NCBI RefSeq assembly: GCF_029846635.1
Contig: NZ_JARVTG010000001.1
Location: 1,208,501 to 1,272,500, forward strand
From: Pokkaliibacter sp. MBI-7
GTDB taxonomy: Bacteria; Pseudomonadota; Gammaproteobacteria; Pseudomonadales; Balneatricaceae
DNA length: 64,000 nucleotides
Direction: 5' to 3'
Position numbers and translations under genes: made by a program. How positions within the stretch are numbered: position 1 is the first letter of the stretch; each line of letters begins with the position of its first letter. The notes beneath the pieces are model-generated. The model was not told the origin of the DNA. It did not search any database and saw nothing but the letters and a program-made list of their open reading frames with translations. Shown in pieces: positions 25,939-34,233 of this stretch.

Positions 25939-27852
25939 TTGTCTCATTTGCCTGTCATCGTCGGTTTTGGCGGAGTCAACGCTTCTGGGCGTGCTTCTTT
26001 TCACCATAGTTATCGCCGCCAGGTCATCGATCAGCTTTCTGAAGACACATCGCAGCAAACCTGGCTAAGTCTGGCCACCATGATGGGCTTGGCCAAATCC
26101 GAAAACGGTCAATTTTTCGACGCTCAGAATCAGCCTCTGTCCGCTCGCGAAGTGGTCAGCCTGTTCGGCGACTATATCCGTAATAACACCCAGATTCGTC
26201 GCATCAACCATGAAGCCTTTGACGTCAACAACGTCCCGCATCATGTTGCCAGTAAACTGGCTCCTACGGAAAACTCTCCCCATCAGTTCATCATCCGCCA
26301 GCGCCACATGCCTGAACATGTACCCTCAAGCTGGCAGTTACAAGACCTGGGCAACGGTTATCTGCAAATCACCACCGCTGAGCCGCTGGACGTGATGCTG
26401 TATGACTACCGCAGTGCGCCGGTGCAGAGTGGTGGCCAGTTACCGACAGGTTTCCTGCCCGGCGAGCTGTATCAGTCACGTAACCATCCCCGTGCTCTGC
26501 AGATGACCGTCTTCGGCGCTTCTGACTGTCTGGGCTCGATGGGTATCGACTGGAGCCTGATCCGCGGTCGCGTCGCCCCCGATCAGATCGCAGTCTACGC
26601 TGGCAACTCTATTGGTCAGCTCGATGACCACGGCTTTGGCGGCATGCTCAAATCCCATTACATGGGCAAACGCGTGACCTCCAAGCAGATGCCACTGGGC
26701 TACGGCCAGATGCCTGCTGACTTCATCAATGCCTATGTACTGGGCAGCGTCGGCTCAACCGGCACCTCACTCGGCGCCTGTGCCTCGTTCCTGTACAACC
26801 TGCAGATGGCCGTACGCGACATCCGCTCCGGCGTCAAAAAAGTCGTCATGGTCGGTGGCAGCGATACACCCATTACCCCGGAAATCATCGAAGGCTTCCG
26901 TGCCATGGGTGCTCTGGCAGAAGACAAAAACCTGCGCGACCTGGACGGCATCGCTGAGCTGACCGAAGAGCAGTATCGCCGTGCCTGCCGCCCCTTCTCT
27001 ACCAACTGCGGTTTCACCGTGGGCGAGTCTGCCCAGTTCATCATGCTGATGGCGGATGATCTGGCTGTTGAGCTGGGTGCTCAGGTGTTTGGTTCCGTAC
27101 CTGATGTATTCGTCAATGCTGACGGCCACAAGAAGTCCATTTCGGCACCCGGCATCGGCAACTATCTGACTCTGGGTAAGGCTGCCGGTCTGGTCAAAGC
27201 CATCCTGGGTGAAAAAGCCCTGCGTAATCGCACCTTCGTCCACGCCCATGGCACCAGCACCCCGCAGAACCGGGTGACCGAGTCGCATGTGCTCAACGAA
27301 ATCGCCAAGGCCTTCAAGATTCCGTCATGGAAGGTAGCCGCCATCAAGTGCTACCTCGGCCACTCACAGGGCACCGCCGCGGGTGATCAGCTGACCAACG
27401 CACTGGGTGTCTGGGCCTATGGTCTGATCCCCGGCATTGGCACCATTGATCACGTCGCCGACGATGTGCACAGCTCCAATCTGATGATTCGTGCCGAGCA
27501 TCATCACGTGGGCACTGACGGCATGGATGCGATCTTCCTCAACTCCAAAGGCTTTGGTGGCAACAACGCCAGCACCGCTGTGCTGTCGCCGGAGGTCACC
27601 ATGCAGATGCTGAGCAAGAAGCACGGCGGTAAGGTGATCGACACCATGCGCAGCCGTCAGGAGCAAGCCATCGAAAAAGCCAGCGCTTATGATCAGGAAG
27701 CCACCAAGGGTACCGCACGTCCGTTGTACCTGTTCGGCCACAACGTGCTGGAAGGCGAAGATCTGGCGATCAGCGAAAACGCTATTACCCTGCCCGGTTT
27801 TGAAAACCCGGTCAGCCTGGAGCTGGAAAATCCGTTCGGAGACATGGTGTAA
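25939..27852 (+). CDS. fabY: Beta-ketoacyl synthase, FabY type
   Basis: 637 residues from a TTG start at 25939 with GAGAGGA about eight bases upstream; this gives the N-terminus (M)SHLPVIVGFGGVNASGR, like that of Pseudomonas aeruginosa FabY (PA5174, 634 residues). The thiolase-fold active site is complete: Cys281 in LGACASF, His437 in HAHGTSTPQN and His475 in YLGHSQGTAAG. FabY starts fatty acid synthesis by condensing acetyl-CoA with malonyl-ACP in place of FabH. A longer ATG frame from 25798 overlaps the divergent gene and lacks support. A very strong hairpin follows. Confidence 0.88.
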   Translation: MSHLPVIVGFGGVNASGRASFHHSYRRQVIDQLSEDTSQQTWLSLATMMGLAKSENGQFFDAQNQPLSAREVVSLFGDYIRNNTQIRRINHEAFDVNNVPHHVASKLAPTENSPHQFIIRQRHMPEHVPSSWQLQDLGNGYLQITTAEPLDVMLYDYRSAPVQSGGQLPTGFLPGELYQSRNHPRALQMTVFGASDCLGSMGIDWSLIRGRVAPDQIAVYAGNSIGQLDDHGFGGMLKSHYMGKRVTSKQMPLGYGQMPADFINAYVLGSVGSTGTSLGACASFLYNLQMAVRDIRSGVKKVVMVGGSDTPITPEIIEGFRAMGALAEDKNLRDLDGIAELTEEQYRRACRPFSTNCGFTVGESAQFIMLMADDLAVELGAQVFGSVPDVFVNADGHKKSISAPGIGNYLTLGKAAGLVKAILGEKALRNRTFVHAHGTSTPQNRVTESHVLNEIAKAFKIPSWKVAAIKCYLGHSQGTAAGDQLTNALGVWAYGLIPGIGTIDHVADDVHSSNLMIRAEHHHVGTDGMDAIFLNSKGFGGNNASTAVLSPEVTMQMLSKKHGGKVIDTMRSRQEQAIEKASAYDQEATKGTARPLYLFGHNVLEGEDLAISENAITLPGFENPVSLELENPFGDMV

Positions 27853-27870
27853 CAGGCACTAGGTCACGCT

Positions 27871-27918
27871 CCCCATAAACCATCAGCCCGGCACATGCCG
27901 GGCTGATGGTTTATGGGG
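27871..27918. terminator. Perfect 22-bp-stem hairpin between fabY and the MOSC gene
   Basis: CCCCATAAACCATCAGCCCGGC (27871-27892) pairs without mismatch with 27897-27918 around an ACAT loop. It lies between convergent genes and can stop transcription from both sides, although T-runs are short. Confidence 0.8.
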
Positions 27919-27934
27919 TATTCACGGCACAACA

Positions 27935-29077
27935 TCAGTTGTCCAGCGTCAGCTCAACGTCATCCAGTGCGTAGCTGCAGCAGGCCAATACCACCCCCTC
28001 GGCAATTTCCTCCGCACTCAGCGGTGCCTGTGAACGGCTGACCACCTGCCCTTTGCGTACCCTGACCCTGCAGCTGCCACACAACCCGGCACGGCAGCTA
28101 TAGGGCAGGCTGACGCCATTGTCTTCGGCCTGCTCCAGCAGCGTGCGCGAAGAGGACGCCTCAAACTGCTGAACGCTGTCGAGCCGATGATCATGCAGTC
28201 GCACTTTGACCTGTTTGCTGGCAGCTGGCTGCACATCCACACCGGTTTGCCGGGGACGCAGCGGGTAGGCCTTGACCCGCGTAGATGACAACACCTCCAC
28301 CTGATCGCCCTTGAGCACACTACCGCTGTTGAGCGGGATCAGATTCATACCGAAATACACCTCACCCTCATCATCCTGACGGAAGGTCTGCAGCGTACTC
28401 AGCGGCTCAACCATCGCACTGAACTGCTGGCTGTCAACATCCAGAGTAGTAAACACACAACGGCTGCAAGGCTTGACCACGGCAAAGCGCACTTCGCCAA
28501 TCCGGATTTCGGTCCAGCTGTCCTCGATAAAGGGCAGGCTGCCTTCCACCACCAGATTGGAGCGGAAGCGCTGCATGGGAATCACTTCAGGGCAGCGCTC
28601 CTGCAAATAGGCCAGCGAAGCTTCCGAGGTCAGCAGCAGCGGGTATCCATCAGCAAAGCTGACAGGCAATCCGGTCTGTTTGATTTCACGAAAGCTGTCC
28701 ACTCCCTGATAACGCAGGGCGACTGGCTGGCCCAGCCAGCGGCTTAACCATTCATCAGCAACATTCAGGGTCAGCTGCCCCTGCAGCTCACTTTTCCAGA
28801 TGGATATGGGCTGATATTCATTGATGAAGTCGGGAATATGCAGGTGCAGATCTTCCATGTCCGGCGCCCGCAGCAGTAGACCCTGCTGCAGGATATGGCA
28901 GCGCAGCAGCGCCAGTTTGGGATGGGTACGGGCGGTGATAAAACGCCCGCTGGGCTCTACCACCACCCAGCGTCGGTCCCAGGCCAGCCCTTCCGGCTCC
29001 ACCCAGGCATGAGACATGGACAGTCCGCGGCAGGATTTGACGGGATAAACCAGGATGTCCGACAGACTTACAGTCAC
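27935..29077 (-). CDS. MOSC domain protein fused to a [2Fe-2S] ferredoxin (YcbX-like)
   Basis: 380 residues with a GTG start at 29077 and GGAG upstream. Order of domains: MOSC N-terminal barrel (ILVYPVKSCRGLSM, about 1-120), MOSC domain with VVKPCSRCVFTTLD near 195-205, and a C-terminal plant-type ferredoxin with CRAGLCGSCRVRV plus a final CC. YcbX proteins bind molybdenum cofactor and reduce N-hydroxylated base analogues. Electrons probably pass from the ferredoxin domain to the Mo site. The redox partner is not encoded nearby. Confidence 0.92.
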   Translation of the reverse strand: MTVSLSDILVYPVKSCRGLSMSHAWVEPEGLAWDRRWVVVEPSGRFITARTHPKLALLRCHILQQGLLLRAPDMEDLHLHIPDFINEYQPISIWKSELQGQLTLNVADEWLSRWLGQPVALRYQGVDSFREIKQTGLPVSFADGYPLLLTSEASLAYLQERCPEVIPMQRFRSNLVVEGSLPFIEDSWTEIRIGEVRFAVVKPCSRCVFTTLDVDSQQFSAMVEPLSTLQTFRQDDEGEVYFGMNLIPLNSGSVLKGDQVEVLSSTRVKAYPLRPRQTGVDVQPAASKQVKVRLHDHRLDSVQQFEASSSRTLLEQAEDNGVSLPYSCRAGLCGSCRVRVRKGQVVSRSQAPLSAEEIAEGVVLACCSYALDDVELTLDN

Positions 29078-29153
29078 CTTATGTTCTCCATGTTGATGCC
29101 AGCCTCAGCTGGCGGCGGTAGTGCAGGCATTATCCACGCGTTGGCTACTAATT

Positions 29154-29990
29154 TCAGTCAGTATCTTTACCCGCCTCAGGGCGGGCAAAGGGCGGTGGCA
29201 GCGCAAACAAGGCTCGGGTATTGGCCGTCACTTGCCGTGCCACCGCCTCGGGTGGCAGCTGACGTAGCTCTGCCAGCAACATCAGTACCTGATGCAAGCG
29301 CTCCAGCCGGTTGGGTTGCCCCTGATAACCGCTCAGAGGCATGTCCGGCGCATCGGTTTCCAGCAACAGCGACTGCAGCGGCAGCTGCCGAAACACCTCA
29401 CGGGTCCGCGTCGCACGCTCATAACTGATGCTACCGCCCACCCCGAAACTGAAACCCAGTGCAAGATAGCGTTTGGCCTCTTCATGACTGCCACTGAAGG
29501 CATGCAGCACACCGGCACGAGGCAAGGGGTAACGCCTGAGTAGCGCCAGCATGTCACTGTGCGCTTTACGCACATGCAGAATGACGGGTAGCTGCAGCTG
29601 CTGGGCCAGCTGCAACTGATGCTCACAGTAGAACAGTTGCTGCTGCCAGTGCAGTTCACCACTCAGCATCCGGTCAAGACCAAACTCCCCTACCGCAACA
29701 GCCGGGTGACGCCGTAACTGCGTGGCCAGTAGTTCAAGGTGCTCCGGCTGATGCTGGTCAATAAAGTAAGGGTGCAGGCCCCACGCGGGAAAGACGCCCT
29801 CATACATCGCCATGCTGCTTTCGATTCTGGCCCAGCTGGCTGCCGTTACACCGGGCACCACCCACTGACGAATACCCAGCTGGTGTGCCCTGGCCACGCT
29901 GTCGTCACGGATCGTGTCCAGCTGGGGGAAATCAAAATGACAGTGGCTGTCTATCAGGTAGCTACTCAGCGGCAACATAGGTTCGACCAT
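29154..29990 (-). CDS. TatD-family metal-dependent hydrolase
   Basis: 278 residues. The metal-binding SHCHFDFP near residue 15, GEFGLDRM with the conserved Glu, LHVRKAH, HAFSGS and LETDAPDMPL (Asp) are in the TatD order. TatD proteins are cytosolic 3'-5' exonucleases/deoxyribonucleases with two divalent metals. It precedes the MOSC gene on the same strand, 76 bp apart. The specific paralogue (TatD, YcfH or YjjV type) is not resolved; the short length and GGSISYERA segment favour YjjV. Confidence 0.9.
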   Translation of the reverse strand: MVEPMLPLSSYLIDSHCHFDFPQLDTIRDDSVARAHQLGIRQWVVPGVTAASWARIESSMAMYEGVFPAWGLHPYFIDQHQPEHLELLATQLRRHPAVAVGEFGLDRMLSGELHWQQQLFYCEHQLQLAQQLQLPVILHVRKAHSDMLALLRRYPLPRAGVLHAFSGSHEEAKRYLALGFSFGVGGSISYERATRTREVFRQLPLQSLLLETDAPDMPLSGYQGQPNRLERLHQVLMLLAELRQLPPEAVARQVTANTRALFALPPPFARPEAGKDTD

Positions 29991-30156
29991 CGGTATTGAG
30001 CCTCAGCATGAGCTGACACTATGAGAGTCACCTGTCTGGAATCAGGTGCAGCACGGGGAACTATGCTACCATTCCCTGCCAATTGCATCGCTGCAGCTTG
30101 CGCTGGGCAAGGCTTGGACGATGCGCCGATTTGTGTATTTTCGCAGGAGGCAAACC

Positions 30157-30426
30157 ATGGTCACCTTTATCATCCTGTTCAATATCGAAAAACGCCTGAT
30201 CAATACCGTCGCCGAGCAACTGGTCGACATCGAAGGGATTTCTGAAGTCTATTCCGTCAGTGGCAATTTCGATCTGGTCGCCATCGCCCGGGTCCGTTCC
30301 AATGATGAACTGGCCAATCTGGTTACCGAAGACTTACTGCCCATCGAAGGCATTACCAAAACCCAGACCATGCTGGCGTTCAAAGCCTATTCCCGCCACG
30401 ATCTGGATGCGATGTTTGCCATCTGA
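30157..30426 (+). CDS. Stand-alone Lrp/AsnC ligand-binding (RAM) domain protein
   Basis: 89 residues from ATG 30157 with an ideal AGGAGG. The whole protein is the regulation-of-amino-acid-metabolism domain (VTFIILFNIEKRL, EVYSVSGNFDLVAIARVRS, and the C-terminal TMLAFKAYSRHDL). The DNA-binding part of Lrp is missing, as in the known single-domain SraA/DM-like proteins. It probably forms an oligomer that senses an amino acid or modulates full-length Lrp proteins. It is a single gene with a hairpin 25 bp downstream. Confidence 0.88.
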   Translation: MVTFIILFNIEKRLINTVAEQLVDIEGISEVYSVSGNFDLVAIARVRSNDELANLVTEDLLPIEGITKTQTMLAFKAYSRHDLDAMFAI

Positions 30427-30450
30427 GCCGCCGCAGCGTCTGTTCTGAAC

Positions 30451-30484
30451 GTGCCACCGGCTATCTGGTGGCACAGCACTTTTC
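30451..30484 (+). terminator. Probable terminator after the RAM-domain gene
   Basis: GTGCCACC (30451-30458) pairs with GGTGGCAC (30467-30474), followed by AGCACTTTTCC. Confidence 0.6.
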
Positions 30485-30751
30485 CCCCGCCAGCACGGCA
30501 CCCTGACACCTTGATTACGGCCAATCCAACCGCACTGATAGGCGGAACTGTGAAACAAATGGTCGATAGGCGCTTTTACACGAGCTGTCTAAAATATTCA
30601 GCGCTGTTGCAGGCTCACTGTCATCGGTTCGCCATACCGCGATCCTAGTCTGTCATCTGGTATCAGCAGCTCATTTTATCTGGAGCCATCTGCCACTTCC
30701 GTGCAAGTTGCGGCCAGCTCTGGCAATTGCCAACTCAGGGAATGTTTACGC
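30475..30751. other. Intergenic region upstream of lpxR
   Basis: Non-coding stretch after the RAM-domain terminator. No operator or promoter could be recognised in it. Confidence 0.3.
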
Positions 30752-31837
30752 ATGCGCCATACCCGGTCGCCACTCTTTGGAATCATCTGCTTGCTGAGTC
30801 TGGCCGGACAGGGTTGGGCGGCTGAACGTCAACCGGATGAGGTCAATCTCCCCGCAGGCGCCAAGGATCCGAAACAGACCTGGACGCTCAATCTTTATCT
30901 CGATAACGACCTCTTTACCCACACCGATCAGCAGTATACCAATGGCGTCAAAGCCTCGTGGATTTCCCCCGATCTGGAAGCCTACGGCGATGATGAGTCA
31001 CTGCCCGCCTGGCTGCGTAACCTCAACAGCCACATGATCTGGCTGAGCGGTAAAAACCCGGCGGAACAGCGCAATATTGTCTTTTCCGTCGGCCAGACCA
31101 TGTATACCCCGGCGGACAAATACGCCACTCAGCTGATCAAGGATGATCGACCCTATGCCGGCTGGCTGTTTGCCGGTTTGGCCTACCAGCGCCGTTACAG
31201 CAATACCCGGTTGGAAGTAGCAGAGATTCAGCTGGGGGTGGTCGGCCCGGCATCACTGGCCCATCAGGCACAGGATTTCATTCATGACCTGCGTGGCATC
31301 GACCGTTTTGAAGGCTGGGACAACCAGCTGAAAAATGAACCTGGCCTCGTGGTCACCGTTTCCACCAAGGATCGCCTGTTCCGCCGGGCACTGGGCAAGC
31401 TTTACAGCAACGACCTGATTGGTCACTACAGTGTCTCCGCCGGTAACGTGCTGACCGGCGCCGGTGCCGGTCTGGAATATCGAATCGGTTATCGTCTGCC
31501 CTCGGACTTCGGCTCCTCATCCATTCGCCCTGCAGGGGATAACAGTGCTCCCGGCGCACGCTGGGACAGCCGGGTACTGGACGGCGGCTTTGGCTGGCAT
31601 GTGTTCGCCTCGGTGGAAGGCCGTATGGTGCTGCATAACATCTTCCTCGACGGCAACACCTTCGTAGACAGCCCCAGCGTCGACAAGAAAACCTGGGTAG
31701 GTGACCTCAGCACCGGTGTCAGCTTTACCTACAGCAACATGAAGCTGACCATCTCCAGAGTGAACCGTAGCCGCGAGTTTGAAACCCAGAAAGAACCCCA
31801 CAGCTACGGCTCCATTGCCTTCTCAATGACCTACTGA
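30752..31837 (+). CDS. lpxR: Lipid A 3'-O-deacylase LpxR family protein
   Basis: 361 residues from ATG 30752. The signal peptide ends near GQGWAAER. The mature start carries the LpxR signature NLYLDNDLFTHTDQQYTNG with the conserved Asn-Asp pair and the later Asp/Tyr, and ASLAHQAQDFIHDLRGIDRFEGWDN supplies the His and Glu region of the active site. The C-terminus ends in an outer-membrane-type aromatic strand (FSMTY). LpxR removes the 3' acyloxyacyl chain from lipid A in the outer membrane. Single gene. Confidence 0.9.
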   Translation: MRHTRSPLFGIICLLSLAGQGWAAERQPDEVNLPAGAKDPKQTWTLNLYLDNDLFTHTDQQYTNGVKASWISPDLEAYGDDESLPAWLRNLNSHMIWLSGKNPAEQRNIVFSVGQTMYTPADKYATQLIKDDRPYAGWLFAGLAYQRRYSNTRLEVAEIQLGVVGPASLAHQAQDFIHDLRGIDRFEGWDNQLKNEPGLVVTVSTKDRLFRRALGKLYSNDLIGHYSVSAGNVLTGAGAGLEYRIGYRLPSDFGSSSIRPAGDNSAPGARWDSRVLDGGFGWHVFASVEGRMVLHNIFLDGNTFVDSPSVDKKTWVGDLSTGVSFTYSNMKLTISRVNRSREFETQKEPHSYGSIAFSMTY

Positions 31838-32158
31838 GCCGCTGCCGGACAACCTCCGGCAGCCGACCAGTCTCTTCACTCAACAATGCCTTTCCAGCCA
31901 GACCTGCCCGGGCCTGACTAAACTGCTATTGCACGCTGTTACACACTGCCACCGTCAATTGCGACCCCCATCGACCTGTGAACGCCAGCTATCTTGGCGG
32001 CGGTCAACCACGGGCACTATGATCAGCCCAGCACGATCAGCCCGGACCCTTGCTTGGGTTTGAGCTGCATAACTGCACAAATAACGATAACTACAAAAAC
32101 ACCCCGGCCCTGTGCCGGTCAGCAACACCGGACTAGCTAACATAAAGAGAACATCAGC
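31838..32158. other. Intergenic region between lpxR and fdsG
   Basis: Contains a 9-bp stem hairpin, GCTGCCGGA with TCCGGCAGC (31841-31849 and 31855-31863), that may end the lpxR transcript, and a direct repeat GATCAGCCC (two copies near 32011-32041). It should hold the formate dehydrogenase promoter, which could not be assigned. Confidence 0.4.
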
Positions 32159-32659
32159 ATGGCCGCCCATATCCCCCTTGCTCCGGTTGAGTCATCGACC
32201 GAGGCCCGAATTCGTACCCTTGCCAGTGATTTAAAGCAGCAGCCGGGTGCATTACTGCCCATTCTGCATGCCGTTCAGGACACCTTCGGCTATGTGCCCG
32301 AGTGCACTGCTGCGGTACTGGCGACAGAGCTGGCACTGTCGCGTGCTGAAGTCCATGGCGTCATCAGCTTCTACCATCATTTCCGCACCCGCCCGGCCGG
32401 GGCCCATGTGCTGCATATCTGCCGCGCTGAAGCCTGCCAGTCCATGGGCAGCGCCGCGCTGGAGCGTGATATCAAGCAGCTGCTGAATATCGATTATCAC
32501 CAGACCACCGCGGATGGCAGCGTGACCCTGGAGCCGGTTTATTGCCTCGGCAACTGCGCCTGCTCACCCAATATCCGTCTGGATGACGCCATTCACGGTC
32601 GCATGACTCTGGCCAGAACCGAACGCCTGCTGCAACAGCTGAAGGAGGGCCAAGCATGA
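32159..32659 (+). CDS. fdsG: NAD-dependent formate dehydrogenase gamma subunit (FdsG)
   Basis: 166 residues, a NuoE/HoxE-like thioredoxin-fold [2Fe-2S] protein. The helical N-terminus (LPILHAVQDTFGYVPE) and the cluster ligands Cys88, Cys93, Cys129 and Cys133 (CRAEAC and CLGNCAC) are present. In the soluble enzyme it lies next to the FMN subunit in the electron path from the Mo site to NAD+. The stop codon overlaps the fdsB start (ATGA). Confidence 0.95.
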   Translation: MAAHIPLAPVESSTEARIRTLASDLKQQPGALLPILHAVQDTFGYVPECTAAVLATELALSRAEVHGVISFYHHFRTRPAGAHVLHICRAEACQSMGSAALERDIKQLLNIDYHQTTADGSVTLEPVYCLGNCACSPNIRLDDAIHGRMTLARTERLLQQLKEGQA

Positions 32660-34233
32660 CCCGGCTTTATCTTTCCTGCGACTCCTGCGCCCTTTCTGTC
32701 GGCGCCGATGAACTGGCCCAGGCACTGACCGCGCAGCTTGGCGAACAGATTGACCTGCAGCGCACCTCCACGCGCGGCATGTTCTGGCTTGAGCCGCTGC
32801 TGGAAGTCGAGACTCCGCAAGGGCGTGTGGGTTATGGGCCGCTGACCACAGAGGATCTGCCCTCATTACTGGCAGCCGACCTGCTGAACGGTGGCGACCA
32901 CCCCCTGTGCATCGGCCTGGTGGAGCAGCACCCCTATCTTGCCCGCCAGCAGCGCCTGACCTTCGCCAGTCTTGGCCACAACCGGCCACTGGTGATGGAG
33001 GACTATGCAGCTCAGGGAGGCTGGAGCGGACTCCAGCGCGCACTGACCCTGAGTGCCCAGCAGATTGTCGATGAAGTGAAGGAATCCGGCCTGCGTGGCC
33101 GGGGCGGTGCCGCCTTCCCTACCGGGATCAAATGGCAGACCGTACTGGATGCCCAAGCGCCCTATCACCGTGGTTTCGATGAAGCCGTCAAGTTCATCGT
33201 CTGCAATGCGGACGAAGGTGACTCCGGTACCTTCTCCGACCGGCTGGTCATGGAAGATAACCCCTTCCAGCTGATCGAAGGCATGCTGATCGCGGCGCTG
33301 GCCACCGGCGCCACGCGAGGCTACATCTATCTGCGGGCTGAATACCCCCATGCCCATCGCGTGCTGCAACAGGCCATCACACTGGCCGAGCAGCAGGGTT
33401 ATCTGGGTGAGGCAATTCTGGGCAGCCACCACCGTTTTCATTTGCAGGTGCGTCTGGCAGCAGGTGCCTATATCTGTGGTGAAGAGACCGCCCTGCTGGA
33501 AAGCCTTGAGGGCAAACGCGGCATGGTCCGCGCCAAGCCGCCACTGCCGGCGCTGGAAGGCCTGTTCGGCCAGCCCACCGTGGTCAACAACGTCATCAGC
33601 CTCGCCTCCGTGCCTCTGATTCTGAACAAGGGCGGCGCCTACTACCGCGACTTCGGTCAGGGTCGTTCACGCGGCACCATGCCCCTGCAGCTGGCGGGAA
33701 ACATCAGGCAGGGTGGTCTGGTTGAAGTGGCCTTTGGCGTTACCCTGCGTGAAATTCTCTATGACTTCGGCGGTGGCAGTGCCTCTGGCCGCCCCATCAA
33801 AGCGGTGCAGATTGGCGGACCGCTCGGGGCTTACATTCCTCCGGCACATTTTGATACCCCGCTGGACTATGAAGCGCTGGCCGCTATTGGCGGCATGGTG
33901 GGCCATGGCGGCATCGTGGTGTTTGATGATCAGGCGGATCTCGGCCAGATGGCGGCCTTTGCCATGGAGTTCTGTGCGCTTGAATCCTGTGGTAAATGCA
34001 CGCCCTGCCGTATCGGCTCAACCCGGGCGCAGGAAGTGCTGGCACGGATCCGTCAGGGTGAAGACGCTGAGGACAATCTGGCGCTGCTCACTGACCTCTG
34101 CGACACCATGGAACAGGCCTCACTCTGTGCACTGGGCGGCATGGCGCCGTACCCGGTAAAAAGCATCGTCAAATATTTCGGGGAAGAGCTGCACAGCGTC
34201 AGCCAGACTCCGTCTGCAGGAGGGCAACACTGA
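32656..34233 (+). CDS. fdsB: NAD-dependent formate dehydrogenase beta subunit (FdsB)
   Basis: 525 residues: an N-terminal thioredoxin-like part (about 1-110) fused to a NuoF-like domain. The FMN/NAD site shows GLRGRGGAAFPTGIKW and CNADEGDSGTFSDR; ICGEETALLESLEG follows. The C-terminal [4Fe-4S] motif is ESCGKCTPCRIGS with one more Cys at SLCALGG. It takes electrons from FdsA/FdsG and reduces NAD+. It overlaps fdsA by one base (TGATG). Confidence 0.95.
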   Translation: MTRLYLSCDSCALSVGADELAQALTAQLGEQIDLQRTSTRGMFWLEPLLEVETPQGRVGYGPLTTEDLPSLLAADLLNGGDHPLCIGLVEQHPYLARQQRLTFASLGHNRPLVMEDYAAQGGWSGLQRALTLSAQQIVDEVKESGLRGRGGAAFPTGIKWQTVLDAQAPYHRGFDEAVKFIVCNADEGDSGTFSDRLVMEDNPFQLIEGMLIAALATGATRGYIYLRAEYPHAHRVLQQAITLAEQQGYLGEAILGSHHRFHLQVRLAAGAYICGEETALLESLEGKRGMVRAKPPLPALEGLFGQPTVVNNVISLASVPLILNKGGAYYRDFGQGRSRGTMPLQLAGNIRQGGLVEVAFGVTLREILYDFGGGSASGRPIKAVQIGGPLGAYIPPAHFDTPLDYEALAAIGGMVGHGGIVVFDDQADLGQMAAFAMEFCALESCGKCTPCRIGSTRAQEVLARIRQGEDAEDNLALLTDLCDTMEQASLCALGGMAPYPVKSIVKYFGEELHSVSQTPSAGGQH